Part shown: positions 1 to 8,827 of the stretch, piece after piece
Layout: each line of letters starts with the position of its first letter
Position numbering within the stretch: position 1 is the stretch's first letter
Source: CALMEC01 sp964531025
Lineage (GTDB): Bacteria; Actinomycetota; Thermoleophilia; Miltoncostaeales; Miltoncostaeaceae
Assembly: GCA_964531025.1 (NCBI GenBank)
Contig: CAZHDY010000001.1
Span: 992,001-1,056,000, forward strand
Direction of reading: 5' to 3'
DNA length: 64,000 bases
Program-made: the position numbers and the translations under genes
The notes under the pieces: generated by a model
Databases searched by the model: none
Seen by the model: only the letters and a program-made list of their open reading frames with translations
Told to the model about the DNA's origin: nothing

Positions 1-985
1 CCCAGGTGTCCGTCCTCACGCGGGCCTGGATGACCCGGTCGGTCGCGGTCTGACGGGTCCAGGCGGCGACGAAGCCCGCTTCGGTCGCCACCAGCGTAAC
101 GGTCGGCGAGGTGCCCCGGACACCATCGGTGAGCAACGTGGAGGACGAGCCGAAGGTGCCACCGGTCGACGGACGGACGACCGCGTGCACGCGATACGTC
201 TGAGCGTTCTGCTGCGTGTTCCAGGCCACCGCGACGGCACCCGTGGCGGAGACCGCCACCCTCGGACTCACCGCCGGGGCCGTGGCGCTCCCCGCAGTGG
301 TCGTGCCACTGATGTTGCCGGCGGCGTCGATGACGCGCACCCGCGTGCGGAACTGCTCACCGGAGGCCCTCCTCAGCCAGGTGACCGCCATGACCCCGGA
401 CGCGTTCGACGCGATACGCGGGCTCGTCACATCGCCCGACGAGAGTGAGACCGAGGCGCTCCAGGCCCCACCGGCCGGACGGACCGACGTCCGAACGTTG
501 CCGTTTGAGATCCATACCGCCCGAGCGTTGCCCGCCGCATCGACGGCGACGTCCGAATCGGAACCCTGCGCAAGCACGGCCGGAGCCGACCAGACGCCAC
601 CCGCCGGCTTGGCTGCGACATGGACCTGCCCATTGCCGGACCAGACGGCCGTCACGTTGCCGGCGGCATCCACGCCGAGGCGCGGGCGTGTCTGGTTGGG
701 GATGGCAGGGCTCGAAATGGCCGTCGGGGCGGTCCATGCCCCGCTCGCCGCCGATCGGGTCGTCGTCTGGATGAAGCGGCCCGCGGCGTCGATCTGCGTC
801 CAGGCCACGGTCGCGTTGCCTGCGGCGTCGACGACGCTGCTGGGCTCTCCGGTGGTCGTGGCCGGCGTGGACAACGGAGCCGCCGCCGACCAGGACGGGG
901 CCTGCGCGAGCGCCCCAGCGGGCACCATCACCCCCAAACAGCCTGCCGCGAGAAGCGCACGTTTGTAGAGAGTGGAACCGGCCAT
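1..985 (-). CDS. Secreted repeat protein, C-terminus cut by window edge
   Basis: The frame is open from ATG at 985 down to the window start, giving about 328 residues without a stop. A CAGGAGG ribosome site lies at 991-997. The N-terminus is a signal peptide: MAGSTLYKR, a hydrophobic run, then ALAQ as probable cleavage site. The mature part repeats a unit of about 45 residues containing DAAGN followed by AVW or VAW and then GGVWSAP-like strands. This resembles the beta-propeller or sialidase-like surface repeats common in soil actinobacteria. Substrate and function are not recognisable. A related but more diverged secreted protein lies at 14874-16178. The reading is direct; the beta-propeller assignment is inferred from repeat spacing. 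Confidence 0.8.
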   Translation of the reverse strand, partial: MAGSTLYKRALLAAGCLGVMVPAGALAQAPSWSAAAPLSTPATTTGEPSSVVDAAGNATVAWTQIDAAGRFIQTTTRSAASGAWTAPTAISSPAIPNQTRPRLGVDAAGNVTAVWSGNGQVHVAAKPAGGVWSAPAVLAQGSDSDVAVDAAGNARAVWISNGNVRTSVRPAGGAWSASVSLSSGDVTSPRIASNASGVMAVTWLRRASGEQFRTRVRVIDAAGNISGTTTAGSATAPAVSPRVAVSATGAVAVAWNTQQNAQTYRVHAVVRPSTGGTFGSSSTLLTDGVRGTSPTVTLVATEAGFVAAWTRQTATDRVIQARVRTDTW

Positions 986-1347
986 GATGCCCTCCTGACG
1001 AATCGGTGGCGGGAGCATATGAACGGCATAGCGTCACCACAACACGTTCCGTGTCAGCCTTCTGTAAAGCCGGGCTCACATTTCAATCAATAGTTCGCAT
1101 GCGATCGCACGGCGGGATCGAATACCGCAGAAGCGGTACCTCGGGATCCCCGAGTCTTCAACCGAGGTCACTCGATGTCCGTCGGACATTCAAGACGGAC
1201 GGGGGGCCACCGTCATCGCATTCATGGCCATGCCTCCCCGGCCACACACGCGGACAGCCGTGAGCCGCGGAGTCCTGCCCCGCTCCAACAGACGACGTCA
1301 CAGGTCGGTGCCGACGCTCGGAGCGTCGGCACCAACCCACGACGGAA
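986..1347. other. Intergenic region between pstB end and secreted-protein start
   Basis: This 362-base gap must hold the promoter of the secreted protein (minus strand) and the 3' end of the pst operon. Apart from the hairpin at 1307-1333 I see no gene, repeat or recognisable promoter hexamers. Confidence 0.5.
1307..1333 (-). terminator. Perfect 13-bp inverted repeat after pstB
   Basis: GGTGCCGACGCTC (1307-1319) is followed after one base by its exact reverse complement (1321-1333), 15 bp beyond the pstB stop. Position and symmetry fit a transcription terminator for the pst operon. No T-tract follows on the minus strand, so it is not a textbook intrinsic terminator. Confidence 0.55.
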
Positions 1348-2283
1348 CTATCCGAACCGACCGGTGATGTAGTCCTCGGTCCGGGAGTCCGACGGCTGGG
1401 TGAAGATCTTCTTCGTCACGTCGCACTCGACGAGGAGCCCGTACCGCTGTCCCTGCTCGACCCCGGCAACGTTGAAGAACGCCGTGAAGTCGGAGACGCG
1501 GGCCGCCTGCTGCATGTTGTGGGTCACGATCACGATCGTGTACTTCTCGCGCAGCTGCACCATCAGATCCTCGATGGCGAGCGTGGCGATCGGGTCGAGC
1601 GCCGAACACGGCTCGTCCATGAGGAGGACGTCCGGCTCGACGGCGAGCGCCCGGGCGATGCACAACCGCTGCTGCTGACCGCCGGAGAGGGCGAAGGCCT
1701 CGTCGTCCAGCCGGTCCTTGACCTCGTCCCAGATGGCCGCGTCCCGCAGTGCCTTCTCGACCCGCTCGTTCGTCGGCTTGATCCCGTTGACCTTCATCCC
1801 GAAGGTGATGTTCTCGCGGATCGACTTGGGGAACGGGTTCGGCTTCTGGAACACCATGCCGATACGTCGACGGACATCGACCGGGTCGACCTTGGCGTTG
1901 TAGAGATCCTGCCCGCCGAAGGTCAGCTCACCGCCGATGACGGCTCCCGGGATCAGGTCGTTCATCCGGTTGAAGCACCGAAGGAGCGTCGACTTCCCGC
2001 AGCCCGAGGGACCGATCAGAGCCGTGATCTGCCGGTGGAAGACCGACATCGTGACGTCCTTGACGGCGAGATTGCCGCTGTAGGTCACGGACACCTTGTT
2101 GAGCTCGAAGAGGGGGGTTTCCTGCACCGGACCTCGCGGGCGGCGTTCCTCGAACACCGCGGGATCGATTGCCTGCGTCTCGACTGCGCCGGTCACTGTA
2201 CCGGTCTCGGCCGCCTGAGTCGCCTGACGATCGACCTGTTCCTGCCCGTCCTGCGTGGTTGAGCTTGTCTCCATGTTGTCCAT
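1348..2283 (-). CDS. pstB: Phosphate ABC transporter ATP-binding protein PstB
   Basis: This 311-residue cytoplasmic ATPase energises high-affinity phosphate import with PstA, PstC and PstS. It carries Walker A GPSGCGKST, the ABC signature LSGGQQQR and Walker B VLLMDEP, with the EPCSALDP D-loop region typical of PstB. It has about 50 extra N-terminal residues of low complexity before the usual family start (FELNKVSVTYSG). It is the last gene of pstS-pstC-pstA-pstB, 5 bp after pstA, with GGAGATG just before the start. No phoU follows, which is unusual among pst operons. Confidence 0.97.
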   Translation of the reverse strand: MDNMETSSTTQDGQEQVDRQATQAAETGTVTGAVETQAIDPAVFEERRPRGPVQETPLFELNKVSVTYSGNLAVKDVTMSVFHRQITALIGPSGCGKSTLLRCFNRMNDLIPGAVIGGELTFGGQDLYNAKVDPVDVRRRIGMVFQKPNPFPKSIRENITFGMKVNGIKPTNERVEKALRDAAIWDEVKDRLDDEAFALSGGQQQRLCIARALAVEPDVLLMDEPCSALDPIATLAIEDLMVQLREKYTIVIVTHNMQQAARVSDFTAFFNVAGVEQGQRYGLLVECDVTKKIFTQPSDSRTEDYITGRFG

Positions 2284-2288
2284 CTCCT

Positions 2289-3323
2289 CTACCAGCGCTT
2301 GCTGTATCGGTTTCTCAGGTAGATCGCCGCTGCGTTCATCACGAGGAGCACCACCATCAGGACGATGATCCCCGCGGCCGCCAGCTCACGGAAATTCTCC
2401 CGTGGGTGGCTGGCCCAGAAGAACGCCTGCAACGGCATCGCGATGAGAGCTTCGCTCTCGGCGTTCAGGGGGTTGATACTGGGGATGCGCGTCGAGAAGA
2501 CGACGCCACCCACCACGATCAGCGGGGCGGACTCTCCGATCGCACGCGACATAGCGAGGATCGATCCCGTCAGCATGCCGGGCGCCGCGGCCGGGACGAC
2601 CTGTCCTTTGACCGCCTGCCACTTGGTGGCTCCCAGGCCGAGGGCTCCCTGCTCGATCGAGATCGGTACGGCGCGCAGGGCTTCACGCGACGAGATGATG
2701 ATGATCGGCAGCACGAGCATCGCGAGCGTCAGACCGCCGGCGAACAGTGACTCACGCAATCCCGCGAACGAGATGAACAGCGCGAGCCCCAGGAGTCCGT
2801 AGATGATCGACGGCACCGCCGCCAGGTTCGAGATGTTGATCTCGAGCATCCGGTTGAGCGGGCCGACGAGGCGCGCCCACAGGAGCTTCCGGCGGGTAGT
2901 GAAGCTTCTGTCACCCTCCGCGATCAGCTGACGCAGCTGCATCTCGCGGGCCTTCGCAGCCAGGACACGCTCGGCCGCGAACTTCTCGAGGTAGATGGCC
3001 GCCGCGAACCCGAGCGGGAGCGCGACCACCATGGTGACCAGCATCAGGACCAGCGAACCGCGGATGGCCGAAGTGAATCCGGACGTGTTGGCGTTCCCCG
3101 TGGCCTTGGTGGTCAGGAAGTCCCACGAGAGGTGCGGGGCACCCTTCACCACGATCGACCACATCAGCCAGATCAGCGAGGCGATGGCGACGGCCACCGA
3201 TCCGAAGACCAGCGCGTAGAAGATGGCGTCCCAGGGACGCGTCCGCTTCTCGGGAAAGGGCGCGACCTCCGCGACCCGCGGCGGGACGGGAGGTGTCGCC
3301 TGTGTGTGTGCGTGTGTTGTCAT
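2289..3323 (-). CDS. pstA: Phosphate ABC transporter permease PstA
   Basis: This is one of the two membrane permeases of the Pst phosphate importer. It has six predicted membrane segments and the EAA-type cytoplasmic loop (ALGLGATKWQAV). At 344 residues it is longer than most PstA proteins. The extra length is a charged segment of roughly 35 residues at about 120-160, between AAIYLEKFA and the conserved RMLEINISNLAAVPS, so it should form an enlarged hydrophilic loop. It starts 4 bp after pstC and is followed by pstB. Confidence 0.95.
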   Translation of the reverse strand: MTTHAHTQATPPVPPRVAEVAPFPEKRTRPWDAIFYALVFGSVAVAIASLIWLMWSIVVKGAPHLSWDFLTTKATGNANTSGFTSAIRGSLVLMLVTMVVALPLGFAAAIYLEKFAAERVLAAKAREMQLRQLIAEGDRSFTTRRKLLWARLVGPLNRMLEINISNLAAVPSIIYGLLGLALFISFAGLRESLFAGGLTLAMLVLPIIIISSREALRAVPISIEQGALGLGATKWQAVKGQVVPAAAPGMLTGSILAMSRAIGESAPLIVVGGVVFSTRIPSINPLNAESEALIAMPLQAFFWASHPRENFRELAAAGIIVLMVVLLVMNAAAIYLRNRYSKRW

Positions 3324-3327
3324 CGGC

Positions 3328-4251
3328 CTACTGGTAGACGGTGCGGAAGCGGCGCACGATGGCGACGGCCACGAGGTTGATGAGGAAGGTCACGATGAAG
3401 AGCACGATGCCGACCGCGAAGATCGACTCGTACTGAGTGGTGCCGCGCGACGCCTCACCCCGGACCACCTGGACGATGTAGGAGGTGATCGTCTGCATCT
3501 CCGATGTCGGGTCGGCCGTGAGGTTGGGGGTCAGGCCCGCGGCCAGGGTCACGGCCATGGTCTCGCCGACGGCCCGGGACAGGCCCAGGACGCAGGACGC
3601 GACGATGCCCGAGAGCGCGGCCGGCACGACGATGCGCGTGCAGACCGTGGGCTTGGTGGCCCCCAGCCCGAAGGCACCTTCACGCATGGACCGTGGCACC
3701 GCTCGGATCGCCTCCTCGGAGAGCGAGCTGATGAGCGGCAGGATCAGAAGACCCACCACGATGCCCGCCGAGAGTGCGCTGAACGTCTGTCCTCCGGGGA
3801 TGATGCCGGCGTTCCGGAGTGCCGGCGTCAGGGTGTCGATCGCGAAGAATCCGAGGACGATCGTCGGCATACCGGCGAGGATCTCGAGCACGGGCTTGAC
3901 CGCACGGCGCACCCGTTCCGGTGCGTACTCCGAGAGGTAGATCGCCGCGCCCACGCCCAGTGGGATGGCGACGACCGCCGCGATCAGAGCGATCATGATC
4001 GATCCGGACAGCAGGGGGATGACACCCCACTCGCCGTCGCGCGGCGACCACGTCGTTCCGGTGAGGAACTCCTTCACCGACACGTCGGAGAAGAAGGCCA
4101 GACCCTCGCTGAAGAGCGTGAAGACGATCCCCACCGTGATGAAGATCGAAATCAGCGCCGCCGCGCCCAGCGAGAGCAGGATGACCTGCTCTCGCTTGGT
4201 GCGGCGCTTCGTCCGCAGGGGGGTCGCGGACGGAGTGGGGGCGTCAGCCAT
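3328..4251 (-). CDS. pstC: Phosphate ABC transporter permease PstC
   Basis: This 307-residue inner-membrane permease pairs with PstA. After a basic N-terminus it has six hydrophobic segments, the PstC hallmarks EYAPERVR and LAGMPTIVLGFFAI, and an EAA loop (AFGLGATKPTV). It lies 4 bp downstream of pstS and 4 bp upstream of pstA, so the four genes are clearly one operon. Confidence 0.95.
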   Translation of the reverse strand: MADAPTPSATPLRTKRRTKREQVILLSLGAAALISIFITVGIVFTLFSEGLAFFSDVSVKEFLTGTTWSPRDGEWGVIPLLSGSIMIALIAAVVAIPLGVGAAIYLSEYAPERVRRAVKPVLEILAGMPTIVLGFFAIDTLTPALRNAGIIPGGQTFSALSAGIVVGLLILPLISSLSEEAIRAVPRSMREGAFGLGATKPTVCTRIVVPAALSGIVASCVLGLSRAVGETMAVTLAAGLTPNLTADPTSEMQTITSYIVQVVRGEASRGTTQYESIFAVGIVLFIVTFLINLVAVAIVRRFRTVYQ

Positions 4252-4255
4252 CAGT

Positions 4256-5194
4256 TCAGGCCGGCAGCTTTCCGAGGGCCTCGTCGAGCGAGTCCTGCGG
4301 GGCGGGCACGTACTGGGTGTCCTCAGCCAGCTTCACGGCGTTCTCGAGGTAGTACTTGACGAATGCCTTGACCTCCGGCTTGTCGAACGACGCGTTCTTC
4401 ACGTAGATGAAGAGCGGACGCGACAGCGGGTAGTCGCCGCTGGTGATCGTCTCGGCGCTCGGTGCGACGCAGTCGCCGTCACCCTTGAGCTGGAAGGCCT
4501 GGAGCTGCTCCATGTTCTCCTCGAAGTAGGTGAACCCGAAGTAGCCCATCGTCCCCTCGGTGCCCTCGACGGCCGTCACGATGACGTTGTCGTCCTCGGA
4601 CGACGAGAACTGCCGGGGCTGAGCGGTGTCACCGTTGGCGTCCTCACCCAGGACCTCCTCGTTGAAGAAGTCGTAAGTGCCGGACTGGTCACCGGGTCCC
4701 GCCAGTTTGAGGGGGACATTGTTCCAGCCGGAACCGATCTGGCTCCAGTTGTTGATCTTGGAGGTCTTCTCCCAGACCGACTTCAGCTCACCGAGGCTGA
4801 GGCACTGCTTGCCGAAGTCCGTGTCCTTCTTGGCGACGACGGTGATGCCGTCCGAGGCGACCCGCAGCTCCGTGTACTCGACACCGCCCTTCTCACATGC
4901 GGCCTTCTCCTCGTCCTTGATGGCACGGGAGGCGTCCGAGATGTCGGTGGCGCCGTTGCAGAACTTCTCGAATCCACCGCCGGTGCCCGATGTACCGACC
5001 TTGATCTCGACGTTCGCGTTGTCGGCGTTGAACGCGTCCGCGGCCGCGATGGACAGCGGCGCAACGGTGGACGATCCGTCGATGGCGATCGATCCGGACA
5101 GATCACTGCCGCTGTCCGACCCGCCGCATCCCACAGCCGTACCGATGACGGCGACGGCAGCGACTCCGACGGCGATGAGCCGTACGTTCTTCAT
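4256..5194 (-). CDS. pstS: Phosphate-binding lipoprotein PstS
   Basis: This is the extracytoplasmic phosphate receptor of the Pst importer. The ATG at 5194 is preferred because GAGGGAG sits 6 bases upstream and because MKNVRLIAVG begins a lipoprotein signal ending in the lipobox TAVGC; upstream in-frame starts would bury the signal. The mature protein (about 290 residues) shows the phosphate-binding motifs IDGSSTVAPL, GTSGTGGGF and GPGDQSGTYDFF. A Pho-box-like site lies about 65 bp upstream, suggesting phosphate-starvation induction. Confidence 0.96.
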   Translation of the reverse strand: MKNVRLIAVGVAAVAVIGTAVGCGGSDSGSDLSGSIAIDGSSTVAPLSIAAADAFNADNANVEIKVGTSGTGGGFEKFCNGATDISDASRAIKDEEKAACEKGGVEYTELRVASDGITVVAKKDTDFGKQCLSLGELKSVWEKTSKINNWSQIGSGWNNVPLKLAGPGDQSGTYDFFNEEVLGEDANGDTAQPRQFSSSEDDNVIVTAVEGTEGTMGYFGFTYFEENMEQLQAFQLKGDGDCVAPSAETITSGDYPLSRPLFIYVKNASFDKPEVKAFVKYYLENAVKLAEDTQYVPAPQDSLDEALGKLPA

Positions 5195-5258
5195 TCGCAC
5201 TCCCTCGTAGTTCCTGTCTCTCATGTCGGGGATCATGTTGCCGTCGCGCTCTCGCTCC

Positions 5259-5289
5259 GGTGTGACCAAGTGGTGAACGACCGGTAACG
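5259..5289 (-). promoter_or_regulatory. Candidate PHO box upstream of pstS
   Basis: On the minus strand three 11-nt units follow each other: CGTTACC, GTTCACC and GGTCACA, each followed by 4 bases. The middle one is identical to the GTTCACC half-unit of actinobacterial PhoP boxes and the others match in most positions. It lies in the pstS-folE2 divergent spacer, about 65 bp before the pstS start. PhoP binding is inferred from the pattern. Confidence 0.55.
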
Positions 5290-5407
5290 GCGTCTGTCAC
5301 AACAGCCTTCCGGCCATATATGAGCCCGGCCCGCGACCCGGCCCGGGTCCCGCGGAATCAACCATCTAAACTGGTCCTTCGAGCGTCAACAACGAGAAGA
5401 CGGTGTC

Positions 5408-6382
5408 ATGACGACCGTTCCCCAGTCCCCGTTCCCCGACCTGCAGGCGTCCGCCCCCGAGACCCGGCTCAGCCTCACGCGCGCCGGTGTCACACGGTCG
5501 GCGAAGGCCATCCGCCTGAGCCACGGCGACTCGGAGAAGCTGTTCCACGCCGAGATCCGCTGCGGCGTGGACCTGGACCCCCACCAGAAGGGCGTCCACA
5601 TGTCGCGGTTCGAGGAGGACCTCAACGAGGCCATCGACCGCGTCGTGCTGGAGAAGGCCCTCCTCATCGAGGAGTTGGCCGAGGCCGTGGCGCGACGGGT
5701 GGTGGAATCGCAGGGCGCGTTGCGCAGCGAGGTGGTGATCGAGGCCAGCTACCCGATCGAACGCCGCACTCCGGTCACGGACATCGCAACGCAGGAGATG
5801 TACGGGCTCGTCGGGATCGCCGCCGCCAACGGCTCCGCATCGCGCCGCATGGTGGGTGTCTCCGCACAGGGGATGAACGCGTGCCCGTGTGCGCAGGAAC
5901 TGATCCGCGCCCGCGCCGAGGGAACACTGCGGACCGAGGGTTTCGACGACGCCCAGATCGCGCGGATCGTGGACTCCGTGCCCATCGCGACCCACAATCA
6001 ACGTGCACGCGGCACCCTGTTCGTCGGTGTGCCCAACGGCCGCGTGGAGGCCGATGAGCTCATCGCCATCGTGGAGGACAGCATGAGCTCGCAGATCTAC
6101 GAGCTCATGAAGCGGCCGGACGAGGAGTTCGTGGTCGCCCGTGCCCACAGCCGTCCCCGGTTCGTCGAGGACAGCGTCCGCGAGATGGTGCGCGGCGTCA
6201 TCGAGCGCTTCCCGGATCTGCCGGACGATGCGTTCATCGATGCACACCAGGAGAACTTCGAGACGATCCACGCGCACGACGTGGAGGCGGCGCGTGCCGG
6301 CACCGTCGGCGAGATCCGAGCCGAGCTGGGAGGGGATCCGAGTCTGCCGTTGCAGACCCGCGAGGAATGGCTCCGCGGATGA
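5408..6382 (+). CDS. folE2: GTP cyclohydrolase FolE2 (type IB)
   Basis: The protein (324 residues) converts GTP to 7,8-dihydroneopterin triphosphate, the first step towards folate and related pterins. It matches the metal-flexible FolE2/MptA family rather than FolE1: HAEIRCGVDLDPHQKGVHMS near residue 50, SASRRMVGV, and the metal/catalytic cysteine in NACPCAQE near 160. The ATG at 5408 begins an N-terminus rich in Pro and Ser that matches other actinobacterial members. It overlaps the next gene by four bases (ATGA), so the two are probably co-translated. Confidence 0.9.
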   Translation: MTTVPQSPFPDLQASAPETRLSLTRAGVTRSAKAIRLSHGDSEKLFHAEIRCGVDLDPHQKGVHMSRFEEDLNEAIDRVVLEKALLIEELAEAVARRVVESQGALRSEVVIEASYPIERRTPVTDIATQEMYGLVGIAAANGSASRRMVGVSAQGMNACPCAQELIRARAEGTLRTEGFDDAQIARIVDSVPIATHNQRARGTLFVGVPNGRVEADELIAIVEDSMSSQIYELMKRPDEEFVVARAHSRPRFVEDSVREMVRGVIERFPDLPDDAFIDAHQENFETIHAHDVEAARAGTVGEIRAELGGDPSLPLQTREEWLRG

Positions 6383-6906
6383 CCGAGCTCGCCATCACCG
6401 CGGTCGGGCGTGACCGTCCCGGCATCGTCGCCGCGTTCACCGAAGCGCTCTACGGCATCGGCGCCAACCTGGAGGACTGCCGCGCCGCGCTCCTTCGCGG
6501 ATCGTTCGCGATGGTCATGGCGGTGTCGGTCCCCGACGGCGTGGACGCCGACTCCACGCGCGGCGCCCTGCAAGCGGTGGCGGACACCCTCGGCCTCACG
6601 GTATGGGTCGGTCCGACCTCCCCGGACGACGCCCCGGACACGCCATCGGGTTGCACGGTGTCGGTCTACGGCGCCGACCACCCCGGCATCGTGAGCGCGG
6701 TGACCCGGTCGCTCGCCGATCTCGGCGTCAACATCGAGGATCTCTCCAGCCGCGTCGTCGGGGATCCCCCCGTCTACGTGCTGGGCATCACCTGCGGGCT
6801 CCCGGCGACGGTCACGGCCGAACGGGTGCTCACGGCGCTCACCCCCGTCGCCCGGGCCCAGAATGTCGATGTCTCGGTGTCGTCGCCCGACGACGAGGTG
6901 ATCTGA
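6379..6906 (+). CDS. ACT-domain regulator, GcvR-like
   Basis: This 175-residue protein consists of two ACT domains, at about 1-80 and 92-172, each beginning with the amino-acid-binding pattern GRDRPGIVAAFT or GADHPGIVSAVT. This is the layout of the glycine cleavage repressor GcvR and related ACT-ACT proteins, so it probably senses a small ligand such as an amino acid. ATG at 6379 is chosen over an upstream ATG because it forms an ATGA overlap with folE2. The ligand and target cannot be told from sequence. Confidence 0.8.
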   Translation: MTELAITAVGRDRPGIVAAFTEALYGIGANLEDCRAALLRGSFAMVMAVSVPDGVDADSTRGALQAVADTLGLTVWVGPTSPDDAPDTPSGCTVSVYGADHPGIVSAVTRSLADLGVNIEDLSSRVVGDPPVYVLGITCGLPATVTAERVLTALTPVARAQNVDVSVSSPDDEVI

Positions 6907-6910
6907 GCAC

Positions 6911-7408
6911 GTGATCCGCGACGTGCTGCGGTACCCGGATCGCCGGCTGAAGATGCCCGCGGTGGCGGTCCGCACCATTGGGGCCGAGGCCCGGCGTCTG
7001 GCGGAGGACCTCGTCGACACGGCTCGGCACTATCCGCGGACGGTCGGAATCGCCGCACCCCAGGTAGGGGCGCTGTGGCGGATGGTCTACATCGACTGCA
7101 CGGACCATCGGAGCGTGCCCGACCCCGCCGGTCCGATCGTCATGGTGAACCCGGTCATCGTACGACGTGAGGGAGCCGAGATCGGCCGCGAGGGATGCCT
7201 GAGCCTCCCGGACATCACCGCGAACGTGAACCGGCCGACCGAGATCACCGTCGAGTACCGGACGATCGACGGAGAACCCGCCGAGCTGTCGACGACGGGG
7301 TTCGAGGCCCGCGTCGTGCTCCACGAGGTGGATCACCTCGACGGGTTGCTCATCCTGGATCGCGTTGCGTCCCTGACACTGGATGTGTTTCCACGTAAGC
7401 GACGCTGA
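6911..7408 (+). CDS. def: Peptide deformylase
   Basis: It removes the formyl group from N-terminal formyl-methionine of nascent proteins. All three signature motifs are present: GIAAPQVG (motif 1, around 47), EGCLSLP with the metal Cys (motif 2, around 95), and HEVDHLDG, the HExxH zinc or iron site (motif 3, around 139). At 165 residues it is full length. It starts with GTG four bases after the ACT gene and closes the folE2-ACT-def cluster. Confidence 0.95.
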   Translation: MIRDVLRYPDRRLKMPAVAVRTIGAEARRLAEDLVDTARHYPRTVGIAAPQVGALWRMVYIDCTDHRSVPDPAGPIVMVNPVIVRREGAEIGREGCLSLPDITANVNRPTEITVEYRTIDGEPAELSTTGFEARVVLHEVDHLDGLLILDRVASLTLDVFPRKRR

Positions 7409-7410
7409 CG

Positions 7411-7436
7411 AGCGACACCCCGGGTGCCTGACACCC
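7411..7436. repeat. Palindromic repeat copy R1
   Basis: This copy begins AGCGACACCCCGGGTGCCTG, identical over 20 bases to the start of copy R5 at 40721. The core here is GGTGCCTGACACC. It lies just after the def stop, in a convergent spacer. Confidence 0.75.
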
Positions 7437-7521
7437 GAGCCTCGATTTGAGGCCCAAAAGCGACGACGTCGCTGTCCATCGTGTGGTTGGGCACCGGCAT
7501 GGCTCTCCACGGGTGTACCTC

Positions 7522-7543
7522 GCGTGCCTGGCACCCGGGTGTC
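7522..7543. repeat. Palindromic repeat copy R2, opposite orientation
   Basis: GCGTGCCTGGCACCCGGGTGTCG is the reverse-complement arrangement of copy R1 with a GTGCCTGGCAC core. R1 and R2 flank about 85 bp with no gene, all between def and the convergent Rpf-like gene. Confidence 0.7.
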
Positions 7544-7575
7544 GGCGCGGCCGCCGTCGACCAGCCGGACAACCC

Positions 7576-7615
7576 GTGTTCGTGTTCCCGGCATCCACGC
7601 CGGGGACACGAACAC
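7576..7615. terminator. 17-bp hairpin between convergent genes
   Basis: The left arm 7576-7592 pairs over all 17 positions (one G-T) with 7599-7615, leaving a 6-base loop. It separates def (plus) from the Rpf-like gene (minus) and probably serves both as a bidirectional terminator. Confidence 0.75.
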
Positions 7616-7628
7616 GAGCGTCAGATGA

Positions 7629-8654
7629 TCAGCGTCCGCAGACGGGCCAGGGGGATGCCCCCTGCTGCGAGTAGAGCAGCGCCGCGACACGGTCCTGCTC
7701 GGCTTCGGACGCGGCAGCCGGGTCACCACCCTGGCCACCGAGACTCGACCACGTATTGGGGTCGAACTGGTACTTGCCACGATAGAGCCCGCTGGGCGAC
7801 ACCGCGGTGGGGTTACCACCGGACTCGCACTGCGCGATCGCCTGAAGGGCTCCGCTGGGTGCACTGCCCGACGACGGTGCCGATGTCGTTGCCGGAGCAG
7901 GCGTGCTGACCGGCGAGATCGCAGGCGCCGACGATGACGGTCCCTGGTCCTGCCGGACACGCTGCGTCACCCGTGACTGGGCGGAGCGGAGTGCGGCGAG
8001 ACGCGCGGCGTTGGCCTTGCGCTGCTGCTCGGCGGCGATCATGACCGCCAGCTGGCTTCGAGCCGAGTTGAGAACGGCGCGACGCTGCACGCGGACCGTG
8101 TTGATCTCGTCGCGCTGGCGGCGGGCCTCGGCGCTCTGGACCTTGGCCTCCTTCTGATCGGCCAACAGCTCGGCGCGCTGCTTCTTGATCTTGTCGCGGT
8201 GCGCGCGGGCCGACTCGACCACCTTGCTGTCGTGCTGCCGGACGCGCTGCATGAAGTTCGCGCCCGAGACGAAATCGGAGAAGGAGTTCGAGCGCAGGAG
8301 AACCTCGACCTGGCTGGGCTGCGGCTGCCGGTACATCCGCGAGATCCGGTCTCCGAGGATCTCCTGAGACCGCGCATACTGCTGCCTGCTCTTCTTGAGC
8401 TCGACGGTGTTCTTCCCGATCCGGGTCCGTACCTCTTCGAGCTTGCCGCGTGCCGCCTCGTGGGCCTGACTGGCCTGCGCATACCTGGCGTCATAGCTCG
8501 CGATCTCGATCTCGAGACCTCGAACCTCCTCCATCTGACCGGCGATCGATTGACCCGCGGCGCCACCCGGCACAACGAGGGCTCCCCCAGCAAGGAGGGC
8601 ACCGATGAGGAATGCACCGCAAAGGTGCGAGAGACGCGGGCGTCGAGTCGCCAT
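7629..8654 (-). CDS. Secreted coiled-coil protein with Rpf-like transglycosylase domain
   Basis: It is predicted to be exported and to cleave peptidoglycan. ATG at 8654 is preferred: GGGAGGAG lies 8 bases upstream and the next residues form a signal peptide (hydrophobic GALLAGGALVVPGG, then AAGQ). Residues about 45-245 are a long coiled coil like those of PcsB/NlpC-associated proteins. The last 75 residues match the transglycosylase-like domain of resuscitation-promoting factors: ALQAIAQCESGGNPTAV with catalytic Glu, YRGKYQFDPNTW, then a second Cys near the end (WPVCGR) for the usual disulfide. 341 residues. Role in reactivation from dormancy is possible but only inferred. Confidence 0.85.
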   Translation of the reverse strand: MATRRPRLSHLCGAFLIGALLAGGALVVPGGAAGQSIAGQMEEVRGLEIEIASYDARYAQASQAHEAARGKLEEVRTRIGKNTVELKKSRQQYARSQEILGDRISRMYRQPQPSQVEVLLRSNSFSDFVSGANFMQRVRQHDSKVVESARAHRDKIKKQRAELLADQKEAKVQSAEARRQRDEINTVRVQRRAVLNSARSQLAVMIAAEQQRKANAARLAALRSAQSRVTQRVRQDQGPSSSAPAISPVSTPAPATTSAPSSGSAPSGALQAIAQCESGGNPTAVSPSGLYRGKYQFDPNTWSSLGGQGGDPAAASEAEQDRVAALLYSQQGASPWPVCGR

Positions 8655-8827
8655 CAAATGGGCTCCTCCCTGTCCGTGATCCGGCGCCGCGCTGGGGCGC
8701 CCGTGCGAGACGACGACTGTAGCAAACGATCGACGTTGCAACGGAGAGAAGCAGGAATCCCCCGCACCTTTCCGACTCTTGTGACAAGCTGGTAACAGGT
8801 CGCACGAGCCGGTGCTACGGTCCTCGC

